A stretch of 13,465 nucleotides of DNA. Origin: DATESG01 sp964480275 (lineage in GTDB: Bacteria; Bacillota_I; Bacilli_A; RFN20; CAG-826). Below are positions 8,048-13,465 of the stretch, in pieces; the first letter of the stretch is position 1; each line of letters starts with the position of its first letter. The notes beneath the pieces are model-generated. The model ran no database searches, was not told where the DNA came from, and saw nothing but the letters and a program-made list of their open reading frames with translations. The stretch covers positions 1-13,465 of the forward strand of contig CAYZOC010000028.1 of assembly GCA_964480275.1 (NCBI GenBank). Direction: 5' to 3'. Both the position numbers and the translations under genes were made by a program.

Positions 8048-8635
8048 CTAGTTTTCCTCCCCCTCACTAAACCACTCAGCATGATCATAAAACCACTTCT
8101 TCGCGGCCTCAATCCGACTTTTAAATGATTCATCGATAACATTTTTACCATCCTTGGTATAGGCGATAAATCCACCAATAAGACCATCTTTACTCGTGAG
8201 GTTAGGATTATTAATCACATTTGTAATTTGATCATCTTGGCGATCAACTTCGATGAGATTACAGTTATTAAGCTTGTAGCGTTTAATTTTCTTGTCTAAC
8301 CATTTTTTATACTCACTTGATTCACGAAACTTTAAAAGTTCACCTTCGAGACGGGCGAAAAGAGCATTGAGCAGTTCCCGGCGTTCCCGCATGACTTCTA
8401 AGTCTTTTTCTCGTTGAACCGCGGCAAGTTTAAAATGATATTCACGTTCAATTTCTTGGCGTTTAATATCAACAATATTTCCGAGTTCTTCTTTTAGTTC
8501 TTGTTCAATTGATACTTGTGCTTCATACTTCAATTCATCAATATCTTTTTGTAGTTGCACGGCAAGTTTTTCAACCTCACCATCAATGATTTTTTTGAAG
8601 TATAAATAAAGATCATCTCTATTCTGATAATTCAT
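8048..8635 (-). CDS. ntpE: V/A-type ATPase subunit E (peripheral stalk)
   Basis: 195-aa stator subunit that, paired with the H/G subunit, holds the head against rotor torque. Residues 1 to about 105 form a highly charged long coiled coil (KLAVQLQKDIDELKYEAQ and repeats). The C-terminal domain ends in the subunit E signature GLIGGFIAYTKDGKNVIDES (151-170) followed by FKSRIEAAKKWFYDH. The sequence is diverged, but this C-terminal block is diagnostic. The start has GAGGA 5 nt upstream and overlaps the end of the F gene by 17 nt. The stop touches the A start. Confidence 0.9.
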   Translation of the reverse strand: MNYQNRDDLYLYFKKIIDGEVEKLAVQLQKDIDELKYEAQVSIEQELKEELGNIVDIKRQEIEREYHFKLAAVQREKDLEVMRERRELLNALFARLEGELLKFRESSEYKKWLDKKIKRYKLNNCNLIEVDRQDDQITNVINNPNLTSKDGLIGGFIAYTKDGKNVIDESFKSRIEAAKKWFYDHAEWFSEGEEN

Positions 8636-8957
8636 CTTGGTCCTCTTTCAAATTTACACCGACAGCTTTACTAACGTAAGCATCGATTTTCTCACCAATC
8701 TTACTGCCCCCATGGCGATCAGGGATTTCCACAATCAGACTATTGCTATCCCGAAGTTTTAATTCAGAAATAACATCGGGCGCAAGATCAATAAGTTTAG
8801 TCGTAATTAAAACGATGGCGATTTTGTTGTCAACGACAACTTCTTCGAGCCGCTTTAAAAAGACATCCCTTTGATGGATTACTTCTCCTTCAATCCCCAC
8901 TAGACGCATGCCTACTAGGGTATCGACGTTATCACTCAAACAATAAAACTTCTTCAC
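8619..8957 (-). CDS. ntpG: V/A-type ATPase subunit F (central stalk), GTG start
   Basis: 112-aa Rossmann-like subunit that binds D in the central stalk and tunes ATPase activity. Diagnostic blocks are MRLVGIEGEV (17-26) near the N-terminus, IAIVLITTKLIDL (46-58) and NSLIVEIPDRHGG (72-84). Length is typical for bacterial F (NtpG). The start is GTG at 8957, supported by GAGG at good spacing. An ATG start would cost the first beta strand. The gene begins 10 nt behind K and overlaps E by 17 nt. It lies before E, unlike the usual E-C-F order. Confidence 0.92.
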   Translation of the reverse strand: MKKFYCLSDNVDTLVGMRLVGIEGEVIHQRDVFLKRLEEVVVDNKIAIVLITTKLIDLAPDVISELKLRDSNSLIVEIPDRHGGSKIGEKIDAYVSKAVGVNLKEDQDELSE

Positions 8958-8967
8958 AACTGCCTCA

Positions 8968-9423
8968 CTATGCGATTATTGGAATATTATTAAGAATTAG
9001 AATTGAAATAAGAAGACCATAAATCGCGACCCCTTCACCAAGAGCAACGAAAATTAGTGACTTACCTAAGTTTTTAGGGTTTTCAGAAATAGCGCCAATC
9101 GCAGCTGGGGCGGCCGCGGCAACAGCAATACCCGCTCCTAGTGCGGAAGCACCAGTGGCAATCGCTGCTCCTATATAACCAAATGCTGCAGCTTGAGCAT
9201 AAATTTCTCCGGTAATAACACTATCACCAGCAATTTCAGCCCCTAATACATTTGGTGCAACTAGGACCGTTCCGACGATGAGGGCAAAAAACATCCCAAT
9301 GTGTAGGACAATACGTTTTTTCGCCTTAAGCGCGGTTGTTTGACCCTTAAACACTTTGACAAGTGGTAAAGAGATAAGGGCTAAGCCTAGTAAAACTAGA
9401 CCAAAGGTAATCCATTCTTTCAT
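8968..9423 (-). CDS. ntpK: V/A-type ATPase proteolipid subunit K (rotor ring)
   Basis: 151 aa. It forms the membrane ring that carries ions past subunit I. Residues 75-110 (rich in Gly/Ala, GAAIATGASALGAGIAVA) and 121-146 make the rotor hairpin with the cytoplasmic loop SENPKN and the ion-binding Glu130 in VALGEG. The N-terminal third differs: a hydrophobic helix (about 5-22), a lysine-rich loop (KVFKGQTTALKAKK) and a second helix (38-57) ending APNVLGAEIAGD. No Glu lies in this part, and it does not look like a duplicated rotor hairpin. It may be a membrane extension or a cleaved leader (see findings). The start at 9423 is chosen because a perfect AAGGAGGT site lies 7 nt upstream. The longer frame to 9528 runs into the I gene. 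No Gln partner for Glu130 is obvious, so H+ may be more likely than Na+, but this is open. Confidence 0.93.
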   Translation of the reverse strand: MKEWITFGLVLLGLALISLPLVKVFKGQTTALKAKKRIVLHIGMFFALIVGTVLVAPNVLGAEIAGDSVITGEIYAQAAAFGYIGAAIATGASALGAGIAVAAAAPAAIGAISENPKNLGKSLIFVALGEGVAIYGLLISILILNNIPIIA

Positions 9424-9430
9424 TTTAAAT

Positions 9431-9438
9431 ACCTCCTT
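9431..9438 (-). promoter_or_regulatory. Perfect ribosome binding site of the proteolipid gene
   Basis: AAGGAGGT on the minus strand, 7 nt before the K ATG. It is a full 8-base match to the 16S anti-SD and is fused to the stop of subunit I (TAAGGAGGT). It fixes the K start at 9423 and is the strongest site in the operon, which fits the need for many copies of K per enzyme. Confidence 0.85.
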
Positions 9439-11365
9439 AAAATAGTGGATTAAATATGTTACCGTCACCTTCAAAGTAACGGGAGAACATCTCATAGAAT
9501 TCGAGCCGGAGTACTTGAATGCCAACAATTAAGCCTTCAAGCCCCATCACAAAGAGGTTGCCAAGAATCATCACTAAGATTGATCCGGCCCCGCTTGTCA
9601 TGTTCATCAAAGTTGCGACCACTAACATCATCCCAGCATGGGAGAGAACGAAGCCGCCAACCCGAAGAAATGATAGTGTATTCGTGACATAGGAGAGGAC
9701 TACTTCAAATAGTTCAAAGAAGCCTTCAATAATAAAGCCACCAACGCCATCAGGAAACATTGGTTTATGTTCGAATTTACGCTCAAGCGGTTCTTTAAAG
9801 AATATAAGCATAATCGGAATCACAATAAACAAGATAATCGTTACAGGATTAAATACATTTGGAATGCGAAAGAGCATTTGGAGCACAATACCCGTGAGGA
9901 TAAAGCCATAAAACACTAGTCCACTTATGCCATTACTAGAAAATAAGGCGGCGGCGTAGTGTTTGGTTTTAAACTTGGCGACTGTGTTAATAATAATTGC
10001 CGTAAGAAGAATAACCGCGCCAATTCCAACTGTTGCAATCAATAGTGTCATCGTCACGGAGTTATCCATCGCATGAATTGGATGAATATCACGGCCAAAG
10101 ATTCCACTCAACCAGTGATAGAACGGTTCAAGGAAGGACGCCTGACCAAATGTTTCTCCATAAACGACGCCAAAGATTGCACTTGATATACCAATACGAG
10201 TAATAATCGGTGCAAGGGCATTTTTAGTAAACTTGCTCATCAATAGACCAATCAGACTTAAGAGTAAGCCTTGGCCTAAATCACCAAACATAATCCCAAA
10301 TAGTAGTGAATAAGTAATCGCCACCATTAGGGTTGGGTCGACGTCATGATATGAAGGAACGCCATACATCTCGACAAAAAATTGGAATGGACGGGTAAAC
10401 CAATTGTTCGTAAGCTTGGTTGGTGGTTGGAAACGTTTATCAGCTTCAGCATCTTGAATTTGAATTTCAACATTAGTGATCATCTTGAAATGATTTTCAA
10501 ACTTTTTAACACGCTTTTCTTCAATAAAGCCACTGATAGTTACGCGTTCACCAAGGCGAACAACATGAGCTCTAGCAGTGTAAATATCACTTAAGAATTG
10601 TAATTCACCCATCACTTCATCAAAATGACCTTCACTAGTTTTGGCAAAGTCATAAAGTTCTTTTTTGAGTGTTTCGATTTTTTGTTTGTTTTTTTCAATT
10701 TCTTCACTTAGGGCACTACTAGCCGACTCTGGTGTCCCATAGACAAAATCAGGAATATGAATCCGTTCAAAAAACATCGAAGTGAAAATATTATCAATTT
10801 CGGTCTTATATTCATTGGTTGTTAGATATAAACACCAAATAACACCATCACGTTCGGCAAAGGGGAGGAACACAAATGGTTTTTGGTCATAAAAGCGTAG
10901 GCGATCAGCAACATCAAGTGGAAGTTTACCAAAGCGCAGCGATACAAAGCGGGCATTGAATAAATCTTCAAATGGTGTTTGCATATTTTCAATATTTTTG
11001 ACTTGGAATAAAGCTTCTTCTAAGAGTTTATTATCGTCTTCGATTTTTTTAATTTCATTATATTGGACCGTAATCTTTTTGTGTGATTCTTCAATAAAAG
11101 CTTGAATTTGATCGATGCTAGAGGTAAAACAGGCGATTTTTTTAGTTTCAAACTTTAAATTAACAAGTCGTTCAATTTCTTCAAGTTCATTGATTAGTGG
11201 TTCACAGGGATTAGCCCCTTCAAACGCCTTTGCGCCATGAACGGTTGAAACGATTTTGTTGGGGTCAACAGCGTGAAAACCTTTAAAAGTGACAAAGTTA
11301 TTTAATAGTTTGTCAAGATTATCTTCTGATGTTGTTAAGTTAACAAGTTTTAATTTAGCGATCAT
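9437..11365 (-). CDS. ntpI: V/A-type ATPase subunit I (membrane stator, a-subunit)
   Basis: 642 aa, normal for bacterial subunit I. The cytoplasmic half (1 to about 335) is an alpha-beta dumbbell with long coiled coils (about 85-125 and 220-245) that docks the peripheral stalks. PFQFFVEMYGVPSYHDVDPT (326-345) leads into the membrane half with TYSLLFGIMFGDLGQG (351-366) and about eight helices. SYVTNTLSFLRVGGFVLSHAG (558-578) contains the essential Arg568, the equivalent of yeast Vph1 Arg735. QVLRLEFYEMFSRYFEGDG (617-635) is the conserved C-terminal helix with a second Arg. Together with K it forms the ion path. The start has AGAGGT at good spacing, 13 nt behind C. Confidence 0.97.
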   Translation of the reverse strand: MIAKLKLVNLTTSEDNLDKLLNNFVTFKGFHAVDPNKIVSTVHGAKAFEGANPCEPLINELEEIERLVNLKFETKKIACFTSSIDQIQAFIEESHKKITVQYNEIKKIEDDNKLLEEALFQVKNIENMQTPFEDLFNARFVSLRFGKLPLDVADRLRFYDQKPFVFLPFAERDGVIWCLYLTTNEYKTEIDNIFTSMFFERIHIPDFVYGTPESASSALSEEIEKNKQKIETLKKELYDFAKTSEGHFDEVMGELQFLSDIYTARAHVVRLGERVTISGFIEEKRVKKFENHFKMITNVEIQIQDAEADKRFQPPTKLTNNWFTRPFQFFVEMYGVPSYHDVDPTLMVAITYSLLFGIMFGDLGQGLLLSLIGLLMSKFTKNALAPIITRIGISSAIFGVVYGETFGQASFLEPFYHWLSGIFGRDIHPIHAMDNSVTMTLLIATVGIGAVILLTAIIINTVAKFKTKHYAAALFSSNGISGLVFYGFILTGIVLQMLFRIPNVFNPVTIILFIVIPIMLIFFKEPLERKFEHKPMFPDGVGGFIIEGFFELFEVVLSYVTNTLSFLRVGGFVLSHAGMMLVVATLMNMTSGAGSILVMILGNLFVMGLEGLIVGIQVLRLEFYEMFSRYFEGDGNIFNPLF

Positions 11366-11378
11366 TTTCTTTACCTCT

Positions 11379-12410
11379 TTAGAATACTAGCATTGAACGA
11401 ATTTCTTGTTCGTCAATTTGATAGCGAATACCTTCAATAATATGTGTTAAATTTTCGACCTCTAATTCATTAAAGAATGTATAGGCGAGAAACACCGCCG
11501 GGGCCGCGGTTGAATAGTACATAAACTTTTTAGCAATATGGAAACGGAGATGGTCATTAAAGTATTCTAGATAAACTTGGTCTTTATCATCAATAAATGA
11601 GCCTAAGCCCGAATCAACAATTGCCTTAAGAATATCGGCGGGGTTTTTAATTGCAATAATTTCATCAAGTTTCTTTTCCACCATCCGTGTAGAAGGAATA
11701 AGAATTGCTTTAATATCTTGGTCTTCGACCCCATAGAACTTTTTAAGCCGATAGACTTTGATCATGTTTTCCATTTCAATCCGGGCTTTAAAGGCGTTTT
11801 CTAGGCTTAAACGTAATTTGCCACGATAGTTGGCCATGATTTGTTTGAAAGCATATTCGTAATAGTCACTTTCAAATAATGACTCAAATTCATAGTAGCG
11901 AAGGTTTTCAGTTTTAACTCTCGCAAAAGGACGAAGAATTTTATAGTAGCGTGTTCCTTCAAGCACTTGGACAAGACTTTCCATATCCGTCGTTTTTGTT
12001 AGTCCGACAAAGTCGATTTTTGAATAACGGTCAAAGTAGTAAGGAATTTGTTCGACAACGTCATATTCATCACTAGAAATAAAACTTCTAATCATTGCAA
12101 GAATTACTTCGTGTTCCATATGAATCAGACTAATTGAATAAAATGACTTATCCTTTAATGTCAAAAACTTAACAACTTTAATTGTTTGGTTGAACTTTTG
12201 CCGTTTAATAAGCCCCTCAAGCCGCGAACGATTAAGACTATTTTCCGGAACATTACTTAAAATGTCTTTATAGGCCTCATGCTTTTTTAAAAAAGTTGCC
12301 ACTTCACTAATCGTGCGCTTTTTTAAAAGCTCTTGATAATCTTCACTTGATAAATCATGAGCATGAATCGTTTTAATTTTCGTAATCAGGGCGTTATCGA
12401 CGAAAGCCAT
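11379..12410 (-). CDS. ntpC: V/A-type ATPase subunit C (central stalk socket, d-subunit)
   Basis: 343-aa funnel-shaped helical subunit that sits on the K ring and receives the D/F stalk. It is made of three repeated helical units. Recognisable blocks are ARIEMENMIKVYRLKKFYG (209-227), and the C-terminal AVFLAYTFFNELEVENLTHI (305-324) followed by IEGIRYQIDEQEIRSML, the family's end motif. Length is normal. Start: ATG with AGGA 8 nt upstream, 9 nt behind the H gene. Its position between H and I is unusual, because C normally lies between E and F. Confidence 0.94.
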   Translation of the reverse strand: MAFVDNALITKIKTIHAHDLSSEDYQELLKKRTISEVATFLKKHEAYKDILSNVPENSLNRSRLEGLIKRQKFNQTIKVVKFLTLKDKSFYSISLIHMEHEVILAMIRSFISSDEYDVVEQIPYYFDRYSKIDFVGLTKTTDMESLVQVLEGTRYYKILRPFARVKTENLRYYEFESLFESDYYEYAFKQIMANYRGKLRLSLENAFKARIEMENMIKVYRLKKFYGVEDQDIKAILIPSTRMVEKKLDEIIAIKNPADILKAIVDSGLGSFIDDKDQVYLEYFNDHLRFHIAKKFMYYSTAAPAVFLAYTFFNELEVENLTHIIEGIRYQIDEQEIRSMLVF

Positions 12411-12419
12411 GGTCTGTTC

Positions 12420-12734
12420 CTAGTTCTCCTCAAGGCAGAAGCTAAGGAGTTCTTTCAACCAGACTTCTTTTTGGAGATCATAAAATTTTGCAATCGTCAC
12501 TTGTTTTTCTTTGGTCTCTTTTTCAATCTTGGCTAAGCGCTTGTTAAAGTCGGCGATAACCTCGGCTTCAAACGATGAAATTTCTTCGTCGGCTCTTTTC
12601 TTGTAATCAGATCCGAGTTTTTCTCTCATCATTTTGATATAACTAGATAATTCTTGTTTTTCTTTTTCCAAACTGTTTATTTTAGCTTGGCCTTCTTTAT
12701 CTAGTTTGATGATTTTATCAACAATTTCATCCAT
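12420..12734 (-). CDS. ntpF: V/A-type ATPase subunit H/G (peripheral stalk coiled coil)
   Basis: 104-aa, almost entirely charged coiled coil (LEKEKQELSSYIKMM, KRLAKIEKETKEKQVTIAK) without membrane segments. It matches in size and place the H/G stator subunit that pairs with E. The family is too diverged for motifs, so the call rests on length, coiled coil and position as first gene of the operon. The start is taken as ATG at 12734: AAAGGAG (12750-12744) is 9 nt upstream. A GTG at 12740 in the same frame would be only 3 nt from it. The transcript starts about 73 nt upstream. Confidence 0.8.
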   Translation of the reverse strand: MDEIVDKIIKLDKEGQAKINSLEKEKQELSSYIKMMREKLGSDYKKRADEEISSFEAEVIADFNKRLAKIEKETKEKQVTIAKFYDLQKEVWLKELLSFCLEEN

Positions 12735-12763
12735 ATTCACCTACTCCTTTTACTTATATAATA

Positions 12764-12801
12764 TTCTTTTTTATAAAAAAAGAAAGCTCTCAATCAAGGG
12801 C
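12764..12801 (-). promoter_or_regulatory. Leader structure of the ATPase operon: weak stem, U tract, AT inverted repeat
   Basis: On the minus strand, GCCCTTGATTGAGAGC (12801-12786) can form a short stem (GC, then CTT/GAG, with one C-A mismatch) around a GATT loop. It is followed at once by TTTCTTTTTTT. This resembles a weak intrinsic terminator and begins only about 6 nt after the predicted transcription start. The U tract also belongs to a 9-bp inverted repeat, TTCTTTTTT/AAAAAAGAA in plus-strand reading (12764-12772 and 12776-12784). An attenuator, or just a stop for upstream readthrough, is possible. Stability is low. Confidence 0.25.
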
Positions 12802-12813
12802 GGACACGCGTTT

Positions 12814-12842
12814 AGTATATACCCTCGTCTTATGCTAGTCAA
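12814..12842 (-). promoter_or_regulatory. Sigma-A promoter of the V/A-ATPase operon
   Basis: On the minus strand, TTGACT (12842-12837, 5 of 6) and TATACT (12819-12814, 5 of 6) are separated by exactly 17 nt. This is the best promoter in the window. Predicted start is near 12807, giving a leader of about 73 nt before the H/G gene. No clear operator was recognised. GTATATAC at the -10 is palindromic, but this may be coincidental. Confidence 0.8.
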
Positions 12843-12905
12843 GGCGAAACAAGAGTAGAAGGTATTTTTTTCTCGATTAAAATCTTTGATCTTTTGAATA
12901 TCCAT

Positions 12906-13465
12906 TCACTTTTTAAAACCTTGACGTTTTTGCGAGCCCCATGTCCCACTTTCCTTAAGCGCACTAAAGGTTGATTTTACACGATGAATACTAATGAGTT
13001 GGCGATACCCAAAATTTTCCAAAATTGCATAAAATATCAGTACAATTGTGTCGCGTTTATTCATCATTAAATACTCTTGTTCCGACATAAAAAGTGCGGA
13101 AAGGGAAATGACCATTCCAAACACAATCGAGACGGTGAAAAGCCCGAGGAGTATTTCTAGACTTAGTAGACCAAGACTAGTAGCAATCACGAGCACGATT
13201 AGACCGAGTGTTTCTAAAAGTGGGCCAACAAATTCAAAGAGGAAAAAATACGGCGCGCCTAAAAGTCCAATCTGCTTATAGCGAGCATTAAAGATGATAT
13301 TACGATGAAGCGAAAGAATATCAACTAGGCCCCGTTGCCAGCGATTACGCTGTTTTAATAGTGTTTTTCCATCAACTGGTAGTTCAGTATAACAATAGGC
13401 GTTAGCGACGTAACTTACCCTAAAGCTTCTCTTCTTTTCTAAGTATTCACGGCTGAGGCGCACCA
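12906..13465 (-). CDS. Membrane glycosyltransferase family 2, C-terminal part (cut by window edge)
   Basis: At least 185 residues of the C-terminal part of a processive-type GT2 enzyme; the 5' end lies outside the window. The visible part begins with VRLSREYLEKKRSFRVSYV, typical of the region just after the catalytic ED motif. Then CYTELP and the QRNRWQRG acceptor-binding motif (Q..RW type) follow. Three to four membrane helices come next (about 70-95, 98-125, 140-155 in the visible numbering). The tail TWGSQKRQGF is common in this group. Such enzymes polymerise or transfer sugars from nucleotide sugars at the membrane, as in IcaA-like and hyaluronan-like synthases; the substrate cannot be told. 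It ends with TGA, the only TGA stop here. No GC-rich terminator follows. Confidence 0.85.
   Translation of the reverse strand, partial: VRLSREYLEKKRSFRVSYVANAYCYTELPVDGKTLLKQRNRWQRGLVDILSLHRNIIFNARYKQIGLLGAPYFFLFEFVGPLLETLGLIVLVIATSLGLLSLEILLGLFTVSIVFGMVISLSALFMSEQEYLMMNKRDTIVLIFYAILENFGYRQLISIHRVKSTFSALKESGTWGSQKRQGFKK

Noticed and set aside
9424..9528. Upstream extension of the subunit K reading frame by 35 codons
   Set aside because: It lies inside the end of subunit I, has no ribosome site and no resemblance to proteolipids. The perfect AAGGAGGT site supports the start at 9423.
12771..12905. A 44-codon ORF (ATG at 12905) directly after, and in frame with, the TGA stop of the glycosyltransferase
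   Set aside because: It runs through the ATPase promoter and the U tract, ends in FLFL, and the glycosyltransferase already ends with its family's typical tail. UGA readthrough or a small gene is not supported.
320..13465. Mycoplasma code (UGA as Trp)
   Set aside because: All families have full length with TGG for Trp and no in-frame TGA. One gene ends with TGA.
1..13465. Unusual frequency of CTAG
   Set aside because: A hand count gave about 64 sites against roughly 45-50 expected from composition. This is not depleted and not strikingly high.
1..13465. Insertion sequences, CRISPR arrays, phage or defence genes
   Set aside because: No transposase or integrase motifs, no spaced repeats, no target duplications. 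The region reads as ordinary housekeeping DNA.

Overview
All gene content lies on the minus strand: ten protein genes of one large transcription unit, three further protein genes, two tRNAs and the 3' end of one partial gene. Base composition is moderately AT-rich. Every ORF has the expected family length under the standard code, Trp is TGG, and stops are TAA, TAG and one TGA, so there is no sign that UGA is read as Trp. The gene set (bacterial V/A-type ATPase, SipW-type signal peptidase, FatA-like acyl-ACP thioesterase, strong AGGAGG ribosome sites) points to a low-GC Bacillota. A lineage near Acholeplasmatales/Izemoplasmatales/RF39 or Erysipelotrichia is my guess and is not proven by the sequence. 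A tRNA-Arg(CCG) argues against a strongly reduced Mollicute.

Layout in the direction of transcription (right to left). 13465-12906: C-terminal part of a membrane glycosyltransferase (GT2), cut by the window edge. 12905-12735: intergenic stretch with a near-consensus sigma-A promoter (TTGACT-17-TATACT), then a leader of about 73 nt with a weak terminator-like stem and an AT inverted repeat. 12734-4243: a complete V/A-type ATPase operon in the order H(G)-C-I-K-F-E-A-B-D, with gaps of 0-13 nt or overlaps. 4250-3624: a SipW/archaeal-type signal peptidase whose start overlaps the end of the D gene. 3580-320: cardiolipin synthase, acyl-ACP thioesterase and an MsrA-fRMsr fusion, tightly spaced, with a possible own promoter in the 43-nt gap upstream of the synthase. 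244-77: a tRNA-Arg(CCG)/tRNA-Leu(CAA) pair with its own promoter. 40-1: 10-nt periodic GTGG repeats resembling an MraZ operator, which may announce an mraZ/dcw cluster just outside the window.

How it works together. A3B3 is the catalytic head, D and F form the central stalk, C couples the stalk to the K ring, I carries the ion half-channels, and E plus H form the peripheral stalks. The sequence does not say whether the machine makes ATP or pumps ions, nor whether it uses H+ or Na+. The most interesting idea is that the proteolipid K (151 aa) has a conserved-looking two-helix rotor hairpin behind an N-terminal two-helix extension ending in a possible signal-peptidase site, while the same operon ends with a signal peptidase gene. 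The downstream genes serve membrane lipid supply (cardiolipin synthase, thioesterase) and repair of oxidised methionine.
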